A program made the position numbers and the translations under genes. From contig JAUSJW010000003.1 in assembly GCA_030647105.1 (NCBI GenBank), forward strand, positions 1 to 39,678: a DNA stretch of 39,678 nt. The letters run 5' to 3'. The stretch comes from Nanobdellota archaeon. Lineage in GTDB: Archaea > Nanobdellota > Nanobdellia > Woesearchaeales > WJIZ01. Positions 26,179 through 35,024 of this stretch are shown here, in pieces (position 1 is the stretch's first letter; the number at the start of each line of letters is the position of its first letter). The notes under the pieces were generated by a model. The model made no database searches. It saw only the letters and a list, made by a program, of their open reading frames with translations, and was not told the DNA's origin.

Positions 26179-26985
26179 ATGTTATCAGAGGCTCCAGTCA
26201 GGTACCAATTCGACAAAGGAAGAGTCATCGTATCCACCGGCGGGCGATGTCCCGTGGGGTGTCAGTACTGTTATACCTATTCTCCTTCATTCGTAGGGTT
26301 CCCCGAGAGAGAACCTGGACAGGTCGTCGCTGACCTAAGAGCAAATGCAGGTAAGTTTCAGCTAGTTCAGTTAGGATATGACACTGAACTCTTCCTTCCT
26401 GGAAAAGTGGACTCAACATTGCAACTGATGAGGGGAATAGCGGGCATGGGGAAAGATATCTCCTTTGCCACAAGGATGGTCTTGACCCCCCCCACAATAG
26501 ACGCGCTAGCGGATATCTATGCCGGAATGAGGGGCAATAACTCGGTTCTGGTCGCTTTTGAGTCCATTATCGGATACGAGACCGCAAGAAAGTTCGAGCG
26601 CAATGCTCCAGACCCCGAAGAAAGAGTCAAGACCGTACATCGGCTTCATGAGCGCGGAATACCCACGTTTGTTTACGTCCGCCCGCTCATGCCTGTCGTA
26701 ACTGACACAGAAATTGCGCGCCTTTTCGCCGAAACAGAGGGGCATTGTTTAGGCCGCATCGTTGGACCGATGATATACCAACGAGAAATAGCTGAACGAC
26801 TATTTGGAGTTACGGCAGATGAACGAGCGGTGATGCCTTGGGCATTAGACCAACGCGAATGGAATGTTCATCTCGACAAGCGAATCAGGTCATTGATGGC
26901 CTCCAGAGGCGCTTTCTTCCGATCTCAGGATGCGGTCAATTTCGCGCGTCTGTCAATCGGGCTCGAAGCGCGGGTTTGGGCTTAA
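26179..26985 (+). CDS. Radical SAM protein
   Basis: GGRCPVGCQYCYTY contains the CxxxCxxC cluster motif. Confidence 0.88.
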   Translation: MLSEAPVRYQFDKGRVIVSTGGRCPVGCQYCYTYSPSFVGFPEREPGQVVADLRANAGKFQLVQLGYDTELFLPGKVDSTLQLMRGIAGMGKDISFATRMVLTPPTIDALADIYAGMRGNNSVLVAFESIIGYETARKFERNAPDPEERVKTVHRLHERGIPTFVYVRPLMPVVTDTEIARLFAETEGHCLGRIVGPMIYQREIAERLFGVTADERAVMPWALDQREWNVHLDKRIRSLMASRGAFFRSQDAVNFARLSIGLEARVWA

Positions 26986-27033
26986 TACTCTGCCACAAAA
27001 ACCTTTATAAGAAGCCCAGAACTCTCAAGCTAT

Positions 27034-27144
27034 GCCCCTGTGGCGCAGTAGTAGCGCGTCTGCCTCGTATTGGACAGCATCCTCTCTTTCAGGACCAGTT
27101 CAGAAGTAAGCAGAAGGTCGGGAGTGCGAATCTCCCCGGGGGCA
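27034..27144 (+). tRNA. tRNA-Thr(CGU) with a 39-nt intron in the anticodon loop
   Basis: GCCCCTG TG GCGCAGTAGTAGCGC G TCTGC CTCGTA[27070-27108]A GCAGA AGGTC GGGAG TGCGAAT CTCCC CGGGGGC A. All arms pair. Confidence 0.9.
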
Positions 27145-27165
27145 TAAGGAGCTCTTCACGCTTTC

Positions 27166-28422
27166 TTAATCTCTATTGGTTGTCTGACGTATGAACCGGG
27201 CGTTCTCGCGCAGAGTCGCAATGTCGCTTCTTCCTTCCACGTTTGCTCCGGCGTAGCTCATGCTGGAGCGTATCCCACCTTGAAAATCAAAGAGGACGCG
27301 ATCTGTGGACCCCAAGATAGGCATCCAACGATCAAGCCCCTCGGGCGCTTCGGCGCCCCTACATCCTCGTTGTTCTCTTGCGTACTGACTAGCGCTTCCA
27401 TAGACATGTACAATCCCTTCTCTTCTTCTTTCTTCAAAGTGCGCGCTCTTGTCTGTTCGTCCAAGGAGCGTGCCCATCATCAGCGCATCCGCACCTGCCG
27501 CAAGATAGCACGCACCGATACCAGAATTTGAAATGCCCCCATCTCCAACGAGGAATGCTTTTTTTGAGCTAAAATACTTAACAACAAGAGATACGAAATA
27601 AATTCCTGAAATCATGGGCATCCCGGCCCAGGTCTCGCGACTTGTCGAGCACTGCTGTCCCGGTCCTATCCCTACCTTGATTCCGTCAGCTCCGGCCTCG
27701 AGAAGTTCATAGGCGGCCATCGCAGTGACAACATTTCCAACGACTAGGAGGGTATCAAGTTGATTATCCTTGATATATTTTCGCGCAAGACGAACGGCGC
27801 CGCCGGTTTCAGAACCTCGTTCCACCATGCCGGGATAAAGTCCATGGGGGGCATCAATGACAATCATGTCGATTCCGGCGTCAAGAAGTCTTGGCATTCG
27901 TTCCGAGAAACCATTAAGCGAGGGCACCGCGGCAGCGACAAGCAATCGACCATCTTTGGTCGCAGGCACACTTGTTGCGCTCCTATAACTAAGGGGAGTG
28001 GTAGGGGCTGATTTGACTGCGTCGATTTCACGTAACTGGGTTTCAATATCTCCGAACTGGTGAAGTACTGCCAATCCGCCCATTTGACCAAACAGAATCG
28101 CGAACTCCGCGTCAACGACGAAATCCATATTGGCGGCGAGTACGGGAAAGGGGAGCTTTAATCCACCCAGAGTTGTGGTGGTATCGGTGTCGCTTCTGCT
28201 GTGAGTACCGTAACAGGAAACCAGTTTTATATCGGCAGGAGACAGAGCGCCTTGGTGATTAAGAAACTCGAGCCAGACCAGCTGGCCTAACTTATAGCTA
28301 TCTCTCGCGTCTGCCTCTGTCTGCATCTCACCCGTGAGCGTCCAAACTCCGCTTTCTTTTACAATACCCAGGCGCTCGCGATCTTTCTGCATCAGCTCCG
28401 CAAGAGTATCATCTAACCCCAT
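27166..28422 (-). CDS. IMP dehydrogenase/GMP reductase family protein without CBS domains
   Basis: PFPVLAANMDFVVDAEFAI, DGIKVGIGPGQQCSTSRE, VGDGGISNSG, GADALMMGTLLGRT. Confidence 0.9.
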   Translation of the reverse strand: MGLDDTLAELMQKDRERLGIVKESGVWTLTGEMQTEADARDSYKLGQLVWLEFLNHQGALSPADIKLVSCYGTHSRSDTDTTTTLGGLKLPFPVLAANMDFVVDAEFAILFGQMGGLAVLHQFGDIETQLREIDAVKSAPTTPLSYRSATSVPATKDGRLLVAAAVPSLNGFSERMPRLLDAGIDMIVIDAPHGLYPGMVERGSETGGAVRLARKYIKDNQLDTLLVVGNVVTAMAAYELLEAGADGIKVGIGPGQQCSTSRETWAGMPMISGIYFVSLVVKYFSSKKAFLVGDGGISNSGIGACYLAAGADALMMGTLLGRTDKSAHFEERRREGIVHVYGSASQYAREQRGCRGAEAPEGLDRWMPILGSTDRVLFDFQGGIRSSMSYAGANVEGRSDIATLRENARFIRQTTNRD

Positions 28423-28500
28423 GCCTCTCGAGAATGCTTTATGATATAAAAAGCTGACTTATCTCTCTTTTCTGCGTACAATCCCCCCAACCTCTTCCGC

Positions 28501-28629
28501 ATGGAGCTCTCGCGGTTCTGGCGCTTATTGTATTATGTCACCGAAGACGAAACCAAAATCGTTTCTGTGGTATTCGAAATCTGCAGTCATGAAGCGTACG
28601 ACGGAATCTTCGGGTATCGCAAGAATTAA
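28501..28629 (+). pseudogene. Possible truncated RelE/ParE-like toxin C-terminus
   Basis: MELSRFWRLLYYVTEDETKIVSVVFEICSHEAYDGIFGYRKN. Frame open only back to 28450, too short for a complete RelE fold. Confidence 0.35.
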
Positions 28630-28661
28630 GGATGTCTATTTTTTTGTACAAATGTACCACA

Positions 28662-31454
28662 TTACACTAAGTTTACCTTCCCATACTTCCCCTCAAACGC
28701 CTTCACGCACTTCGGAGAATTCTTCAAAATGCGTTTGATGGTATTCACGACCGAAGGCGTCTTCTTCGCGTCGAGAGTCTTCAGGACATCGACGAGAATC
28801 TTCGCGACATCAGCATGGTACTCGCCCTCCATCTGGTCGATGGCCCCAAAGGTGGTCAGCAGCCGGCCGGTGGTGTACTCGTTAATCGGCGACAATTTCT
28901 TCAGAATCTCAGTCAGGTACTCTCTTCCGGAATCTGTCTGCAGTGATGTCCTGCGATTCGCGCAGAACGACCCGTACAGCGCGCGCTGGTCGTTTGTCTG
29001 CTCAATCCTGAAATTCGGTGACTTCTCAATCCGCTTCATGATTCCGATGCAGTCGTCGCTGTCATTCCCGCCCGCAATACCCAAAAACGACTCCCAGCTC
29101 ACAAGGCTCTTCTTGGCTTGCGCTTCAAACGCTTCCAGAACTGCCATCTTGTCCTTCGCCGAGCTGTTGAGGTACAAAGAGAACGCCGAGTTCCTGTCGG
29201 TCGCGCAACTTCCTTGCGCAATCTGCTTTTTGAGAATCGCGTGAACATGAGGAGTATCCAATTTGGAGAGCAGCCCAAGCGCTGTGTTCTTCACCTGTCT
29301 CGCCTTAATCATCCGAACTTGCTTTTCGACGTATGTTCCTTGAGGCTTAACGTTAGCGTACGCGGAGTACATCTTGAGCAGCTCTTTTTCATGCAGCGTT
29401 CCAATCCGTGTGAGAATCTGTTTGCGCGCGTCATACAGCTTCTGGTACGCGTGCCGGTATCTATTATCCTCGACAGATTCGAAAATAGCGATAATCTGCG
29501 GCCCCACGCTGTCCATCAGGCGTTTATCGGAAAGGAGCGAAAAATATAGCGAAGTGAACCGATTGCCAACCTCTTTCTTCCCCTCGATAAGCTCAAGTTT
29601 CTCCTTGTCAGCGAGGCGGTAGAACGCGAGGTACCGGTTCACGATGTCCGAATCCTTCATCGCCTGCAGGTAAAGCTCCTCATCGCTCGCGTCAGAGGCC
29701 GCCTTTCCATAGAACGACCCGCTGCGATTTAGGGAAAGAAATCCTACAGGCCGCTTCACGGCGTCAAAGAGCATCTCCTGCTCCGGTTTCTGCATCCACA
29801 CGCTCTGCTCCTGGATGTCTTTTCCAGTAGCGTCGACAACAGCGGCGGTAATCGGAAACTCCCAGCGCTTCTTGCCCTTCTGCTTCAGGCGTAGTGTTAG
29901 TTTCCCTTTAGACGTAAGCGTCTTCGCTTCAACAATAGGGTATCCTGTCTGCTTGAGCCACAGCCGGGCCATCTCAGTAAGTTTCAATCCCGAAACTTCT
30001 TCCATCGCTTCCACCCACTGCTGGCGCGACGCGTTGGCGTGCTGGTAGCGCGAATGGTAGAGGTGCAGTCCTTTCGCGAATTTCTCCTTTCCGAGCAGCG
30101 TCTCAATCATGCGCACGAATTCAGGCGCCTTCACGTAGGTCATGCCCGTAATCAGCTCGTTGGGGTCGTTGAATCCCTCAGGCTCAATCGGCATGCTCGC
30201 GGCGCTCTCGTCTAAACTAAAGGTGCCACCGACAGGCGCCAGCAAGTCCTGCACCGTATCCAACCTCGAGTAGTCTTCTCCGAAAAGGAACGCATGGTAT
30301 TTCGTCTCGATGAATACTGTCACAGCCTCGTTGAGCCAGATTTCAAAGGGCGAGCGTCCGGTCACTTCGCTTCCGTTTAGATTATGATAAAACTCGTGCA
30401 CCTTGACCCGAATCATGTATTCGAACGCGCCGTCCGACATCTCCGAAAAAGGCATAATCCGATTGGTCGTAATCGTCGTGTTTCCTACATTTTCCATGCC
30501 GCCGAAATCAGAGTTCTGCATCCCGATTTCGCGGTACACGGTCCCTGTATATTGATAGCCTGACGCAATCTTCTTGACTTTTTCTCGTAATTCCTCCCTT
30601 ATTCTTGTCACGTCCTTCCCTTCTTTCTTAAGCTGTTCCCGTTTTTCAACCAGCGACTTTAGCTCATGCCTCAATTCCAAATTCGTATACATCTCAGGGC
30701 CTGTAAACAAGTAAATCCAGAGGATGCCGTCGTGCAGGATGTCAAGCGCGTGTTCAGCCGCTTCCTTATCGTTTCCCGGCGGCACGAGCAGCTCAAGAAG
30801 GAACTTCTTGCCGTCTGGATACTCGAACTCTCGCGTGAAAGAAGCGTACGTTCCGCACCCCAAAAAGAAGAGATACGTCGCCATCGGCGTCACGGCGTTG
30901 TCATAGCGTATCCTGTCCCTCCCTTTTCCAGCACTCTCCCGGGGAATGGACACATCACCATTCGTCAAAAGATGAGTATACCTCGAATCCGCGATAATCG
31001 TCGTCTTGTACGTGCACTTCGCCGTCATGTCGTCGATGCACGGCACAATCCTTTGAAATCCCCACTGCTGGCACTGGGTAATCAACTGGCACGGCGCGTT
31101 CTTCGGCGTCTCGTCATAATACAGGCCCTCGAGAACATTCTTGGTCGGCCTGCACGTCGTCTCTGTATGAATCGTGAACGATTTCCCCTTCTTCACTGGA
31201 TTCTTGAACTTAATTTTCAAAAGGTCCTTATCTTTATCATAAGAGAATTCGACATCCTCGCAGTCGCACTCGACCGCGTGAATTTTAAGCTCCTTCGCGT
31301 TCAGCTCCATCTCTTTCAAATCAATCTTAGCGGTGAGGTGAATGTCGGAACTGACATGCGTCTCCTTCTCGTGCATGTCGAACACCAGATCCATATGCTC
31401 GACGTTGACTTTCAAAGCCCCGAAATCCTCCGGAGTGAACTTGAATTCGCGCAT
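28662..31454 (-). CDS. M1-family (aminopeptidase N-like) zinc metallopeptidase
   Basis: GGMENVGN (GAMEN position), VHEFYHNLNG (HExxH), WLNEAVTVFIE. Confidence 0.93.
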   Translation of the reverse strand: MREFKFTPEDFGALKVNVEHMDLVFDMHEKETHVSSDIHLTAKIDLKEMELNAKELKIHAVECDCEDVEFSYDKDKDLLKIKFKNPVKKGKSFTIHTETTCRPTKNVLEGLYYDETPKNAPCQLITQCQQWGFQRIVPCIDDMTAKCTYKTTIIADSRYTHLLTNGDVSIPRESAGKGRDRIRYDNAVTPMATYLFFLGCGTYASFTREFEYPDGKKFLLELLVPPGNDKEAAEHALDILHDGILWIYLFTGPEMYTNLELRHELKSLVEKREQLKKEGKDVTRIREELREKVKKIASGYQYTGTVYREIGMQNSDFGGMENVGNTTITTNRIMPFSEMSDGAFEYMIRVKVHEFYHNLNGSEVTGRSPFEIWLNEAVTVFIETKYHAFLFGEDYSRLDTVQDLLAPVGGTFSLDESAASMPIEPEGFNDPNELITGMTYVKAPEFVRMIETLLGKEKFAKGLHLYHSRYQHANASRQQWVEAMEEVSGLKLTEMARLWLKQTGYPIVEAKTLTSKGKLTLRLKQKGKKRWEFPITAAVVDATGKDIQEQSVWMQKPEQEMLFDAVKRPVGFLSLNRSGSFYGKAASDASDEELYLQAMKDSDIVNRYLAFYRLADKEKLELIEGKKEVGNRFTSLYFSLLSDKRLMDSVGPQIIAIFESVEDNRYRHAYQKLYDARKQILTRIGTLHEKELLKMYSAYANVKPQGTYVEKQVRMIKARQVKNTALGLLSKLDTPHVHAILKKQIAQGSCATDRNSAFSLYLNSSAKDKMAVLEAFEAQAKKSLVSWESFLGIAGGNDSDDCIGIMKRIEKSPNFRIEQTNDQRALYGSFCANRRTSLQTDSGREYLTEILKKLSPINEYTTGRLLTTFGAIDQMEGEYHADVAKILVDVLKTLDAKKTPSVVNTIKRILKNSPKCVKAFEGKYGKVNLV

Positions 31455-31506
31455 GGAAAGAGTTCAGACTGCCCCTCTTATATAGTTTGCGCACTGATTC
31501 GCGAAT

Positions 31507-31956
31507 CTACTCTCTAGGGGGTCTTTCCAGCGCATATGCAACCATGGCCCTGATATGATACTCCTTTTCCTTCTGAGATAAAGGAAGAATATCGGCAAAT
31601 ATAGCGTCTCTGTAATGATCACTAATCATTCTGCGCATACAATGGACCTGAGAGGGAGAGAGCTCCTCTTGAGTTTCCCTAACTGAAGCACTATAAATCG
31701 TCTTCACCAAGGCATCTATTCTCCACTTACCTAACGCTTTCTGAAACTGTTGTTGACCTTGGTTGTCTGATGCAAGGAGTCTGCTCAATGGGCCTTCACG
31801 TGCTTCTTCTAGGAGCACCACATAATCAATATCGCCATGGCTATGATCTAGGAAGCGGACTCGGCCCGCCATTTGATCCAGATAATTCCCACGAGAAGCA
31901 AGGGCCGGATCAGGATCCGCTAGCCAGACTACAGTTTTCCCTCCAATGTGTACCAT
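31507..31956 (-). CDS. Hypothetical protein, tandem family member 3
   Basis: KTVVWLADPDPAL..DYVVLLEE..FQKALGKW..IRAMVAYALERPP parallels the two upstream genes. SD AGGTGA. Confidence 0.75.
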   Translation of the reverse strand: MVHIGGKTVVWLADPDPALASRGNYLDQMAGRVRFLDHSHGDIDYVVLLEEAREGPLSRLLASDNQGQQQFQKALGKWRIDALVKTIYSASVRETQEELSPSQVHCMRRMISDHYRDAIFADILPLSQKEKEYHIRAMVAYALERPPRE

Positions 31957-31959
31957 TGT

Positions 31960-32439
31960 TCACCTTTTATCAGGAGCGGGTGTGAGCGCATAAGCGACTA
32001 TCCCATGGAGGTCGGTTATTACACTCAGTGGCGCACGCAGGGTCCCGGGGGTGAGCCGCCTCTTGTAGAACTCAGGTCTCACGACCGATTGAGGATCCAC
32101 GGCACTAGCATATGCATGGATAGCCATCATAGCGGAAGATACATCTCGACCTCCATACCCCTCTTTGTGGCCCATACATAGAATGATGTGTCTAACAAAT
32201 ACATCAAGACCGCTTTCTGTTAAGGCCCTTTGGAAAAAATCCGTCGTACGTGGGACTACAGTCGTATCGCCCATATCGAACTTCTCCCTAACCCCGCTCA
32301 ACAATAACGCATAGGGTGGTAAGCCTTGGGTTTCTGTATACTCCTTAATGCCAAGAGCCATCTCTCCCATGAAGAGAGGCGAAGTGATGGGCGCAAGTGT
32401 TTGTCTGTATTGCACCAGCGCTACTTTTTCTTCTGCCAT
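31960..32439 (-). CDS. Hypothetical protein, tandem family member 2
   Basis: KVALVQYRQTLAP..YALLLSGVRE..FFQRALTESGLDVFVR..HGIVAYALTPAPDK. SD GAGGTGA. Confidence 0.75.
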   Translation of the reverse strand: MAEEKVALVQYRQTLAPITSPLFMGEMALGIKEYTETQGLPPYALLLSGVREKFDMGDTTVVPRTTDFFQRALTESGLDVFVRHIILCMGHKEGYGGRDVSSAMMAIHAYASAVDPQSVVRPEFYKRRLTPGTLRAPLSVITDLHGIVAYALTPAPDKR

Positions 32440-32443
32440 TTTT

Positions 32444-32905
32444 TCACCTCATTGTAGCTTGCGCAGGAGCCAAAAGCGTAACCGGAACTATCGGCGCGCG
32501 CGTAAGCGCGTAAACGCCTATCCCATATACTACCGGGTCTTTCACGTCGTAATTTTGGAAACTTTCGATCCCCTGGTCGGTGTCTCCGCGAACTGCCAGA
32601 GCCGCGCAGTGAAATGGCATTCCCAGTGGCCTTGTATCCATACCCAAGCCTAGCTCCCTAATTTGGACATTCTGTCCACCTTCTCTTAATGCACTCTGGA
32701 ATTCTTGCGTCCAGGTAGCTAGATACTCCGCAGCCGGATTATAAACCTCCCCACTACGTCCACTCATTACCGCGACATAGTCAATCGGTCCACATCGATC
32801 CCACGCCAAAACCTCTTCCGCCATCTTTCTTTTGAAATCGGGCTGGTCTATCGCATGCTCTGTATCTAAAAGCCACAGCAATGTTTTTTCTCTCGGTTCA
32901 CCCAT
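32444..32905 (-). CDS. Hypothetical protein, tandem family member 1
   Basis: KTLLWLLDTEHAI..DYVAVMSGRS..FQSALREGGQNVQIR..YGIGVYALTRAP. ATG at 32905 preferred over the GTG at 32914, which lies within AGGTGA. Confidence 0.75.
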   Translation of the reverse strand: MGEPREKTLLWLLDTEHAIDQPDFKRKMAEEVLAWDRCGPIDYVAVMSGRSGEVYNPAAEYLATWTQEFQSALREGGQNVQIRELGLGMDTRPLGMPFHCAALAVRGDTDQGIESFQNYDVKDPVVYGIGVYALTRAPIVPVTLLAPAQATMR

Positions 32906-33017
32906 CTGTTTCACCTATTTGTAACCACTAGTAGATAGTAGCTTATATTTATAGAAGAAGCCCCCCTAAGGGGGAAACTAACAGAAGTTTTTTATAGCCG
33001 GCAAGACGCGCATATCC

Positions 33018-33773
33018 ATGAATCTCTCCGAACTCAGAAACATCGGCCTTACCGAAGGAGAGCTCAAAATCTACGGCGCACTTTTGGAGCATGGCGAGGC
33101 CACGCGCCAGGAACTCACAAAAAGGTCCGGCATCAGCTCATCAAAAATCTATGAAGTAGCGAACCATCTGGCAGCCAAGGGTCTCATTTCCATGGTAAAG
33201 AAGAACGACGTGCTCCATTTCAGCGCCGCGAATCCAGGCAGGCTGGAAAGCTTCCTCCAGAAGAAAGAAGAGGAGCTGAGTAAAGAGCGTGATATCGTAA
33301 AGAATCTGCTCCCAACGTTGCAGATGCGATATCTGGATGCGAGCGAAGAAGCGAATGTTGAAGTTTTCTATGGCTGGGAAGGCATGGAGACTGCCTTCGA
33401 CGACCTCGCAAACGCTCTCGGACCGAAAGATAAAAGCGAAGTCTTCGGCGCTTCCAAGGGTTATGATAACCAGCAGGCCGATATCTTCTTCAGCCGATTT
33501 TACCAGAAAAAACGAAAGAAAGGCTTTGCCACAAAAATAATCTTTAATGAGGATATGCGTGGCAGCCCCCGTATTGATCTCTTCAAGCAAGCGCCAAACC
33601 AATGCAGGTTCCTTCATCAGGACACGTATACAGAAATAAACACCTACAAAAAGGTCGTGCTCTTTGTCATGCTCCTTAAGAAACCGATTGTCATCCGGAT
33701 TACAAGCGAAGAAGCCGCTAACTCCTTTAGAACTTATTTTGAATCATTGTGGAAACAAGCGAGCGCGAAGTGA
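33018..33773 (+). CDS. TrmB-family transcriptional regulator
   Basis: LRNIGLTEGELKIYGALLEHGEATRQELTKRSGISSSKIYEVANHLAAKGLI plus coiled-coil and C-terminal effector-like domain. Confidence 0.9.
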   Translation: MNLSELRNIGLTEGELKIYGALLEHGEATRQELTKRSGISSSKIYEVANHLAAKGLISMVKKNDVLHFSAANPGRLESFLQKKEEELSKERDIVKNLLPTLQMRYLDASEEANVEVFYGWEGMETAFDDLANALGPKDKSEVFGASKGYDNQQADIFFSRFYQKKRKKGFATKIIFNEDMRGSPRIDLFKQAPNQCRFLHQDTYTEINTYKKVVLFVMLLKKPIVIRITSEEAANSFRTYFESLWKQASAK

Positions 33774-33781
33774 CTCTTTCT

Positions 33782-34993
33782 CTATTCATACCTTAAACTC
33801 TCAACCGGCCTCAGCGCCGCGGCTTGTTTCGCGGGCAGAATCCCCGACACCGCCCCGACTAAGAACGCGAACCCAATACATCCGAACGTCAGATACCAAG
33901 GGAAGACGGGCTTCAAAAGCGCGAAGCCGGATGCCGCGGCGGCGGCCCCTCCGACGCTCGCGACCATCCACCCAAGAAGCACTCCAAGAACCCCTCCGAC
34001 AAGTCCCAAAAACCCAGACTCGAAGATGAACACCAGCAAAATAGTGTGATTCGCCGCGCCAATCGCCTTCATGATGCCAATCTCTTTCGTCCGCTCGAGC
34101 ACCGCCGTATACATCGTGTTCATGATATTCACACCGGCGACAATCACGGAAATCAGGCCGATAAGATAGAGGATGCCCTTGAGCACGTTGATGATGGCGT
34201 TGAAAGTTGCGAGCGCATCCGCGAATGTCTGGACAAAGAAATCCTCCTTGCCTTCCTCCTGCCCCTTGTGCTTGCGCAATCTTTCCGTGATGCGGTCCGC
34301 GAGCTCCTCAGCAGGCGTATCAGCAGACGCGCGCACAACCATCCAGCCGTACGTATCTTTGGTTTCAGGATACAACTCCTCAAACCCCTCCTTGGAGATG
34401 TAGATGTTCGCGTCATCGCTTGGGTTGCCCACCTCGCTGTAGAACCCGACGACCTTGAGCTCCTTCCCGTTCAGTTCAATCGTATCCCCGACAGAAATCT
34501 TCTTCTTGAACACTTTTTGAGGGAGCTGATAATTGTAGCCCAGTGCGACCGCGTCGGTCTCTCCCTTGCGCAGTTGCCTTCCCGCTACCACATGCGTCGC
34601 GAAGGTCTGGCTGACCAGCTCTTCCTGTTTGAGGTCGAAGCCAATCAGGTACCGGTACTTTTGCTCATCCTTCCAAGCAATCTTCCCGGCTTTCATGTAG
34701 AGCGGCGCGACCTCGTCCGTGCCCCGGATTTTCGAGATGAACTCCGCGTCGTCCTGAGTCAGCTGGAAATTCTCGTCCGTGCCCGGAGCGCCGATGCCTC
34801 TCGCCTGAACAAATAGCTTGTCAACGCCGGCCTCTTCCGCGAGGCTGTCCACGTACGCCTGAAGGCCCAGACCAAAGCTCACGAGCGCGTAGATGGCCAT
34901 GATACCAATGAGGATGGAGAGCGAGGTCAGAAGGCTCCTCGTCTTCCTGTGCGCGAGATTAGAGAGCGAATACTTGAAGATGTCAAGGTTCAT
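33782..34993 (-). CDS. MacB/FtsX-type ABC transporter permease 1
   Basis: RKTRSLLTSLSILIGIMAIYAL, periplasmic core, MYTAVLERTKEIGIMKAIGA. Confidence 0.93.
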   Translation of the reverse strand: MNLDIFKYSLSNLAHRKTRSLLTSLSILIGIMAIYALVSFGLGLQAYVDSLAEEAGVDKLFVQARGIGAPGTDENFQLTQDDAEFISKIRGTDEVAPLYMKAGKIAWKDEQKYRYLIGFDLKQEELVSQTFATHVVAGRQLRKGETDAVALGYNYQLPQKVFKKKISVGDTIELNGKELKVVGFYSEVGNPSDDANIYISKEGFEELYPETKDTYGWMVVRASADTPAEELADRITERLRKHKGQEEGKEDFFVQTFADALATFNAIINVLKGILYLIGLISVIVAGVNIMNTMYTAVLERTKEIGIMKAIGAANHTILLVFIFESGFLGLVGGVLGVLLGWMVASVGGAAAAASGFALLKPVFPWYLTFGCIGFAFLVGAVSGILPAKQAAALRPVESLRYE

Positions 34994-35024
34994 TGAGAAA
35001 TCAGCCTCCGTGAACCTTCAATCA

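Noticed and set aside
26838-27194. 118-aa ORF across the radical SAM end and tRNA-Thr
   Set aside because: Overlaps both a real CDS and a full tRNA gene.
28535-28738. 67-aa + ORF MSPKTKPKSF...
   Set aside because: Overlaps the M1 peptidase 3' end and a more protein-like frame (28501-28629); low-complexity translation.
34046-34816. 256-aa + strand ORF antisense to permease 1
   Set aside because: Shadow of the FtsX-like permease frame.
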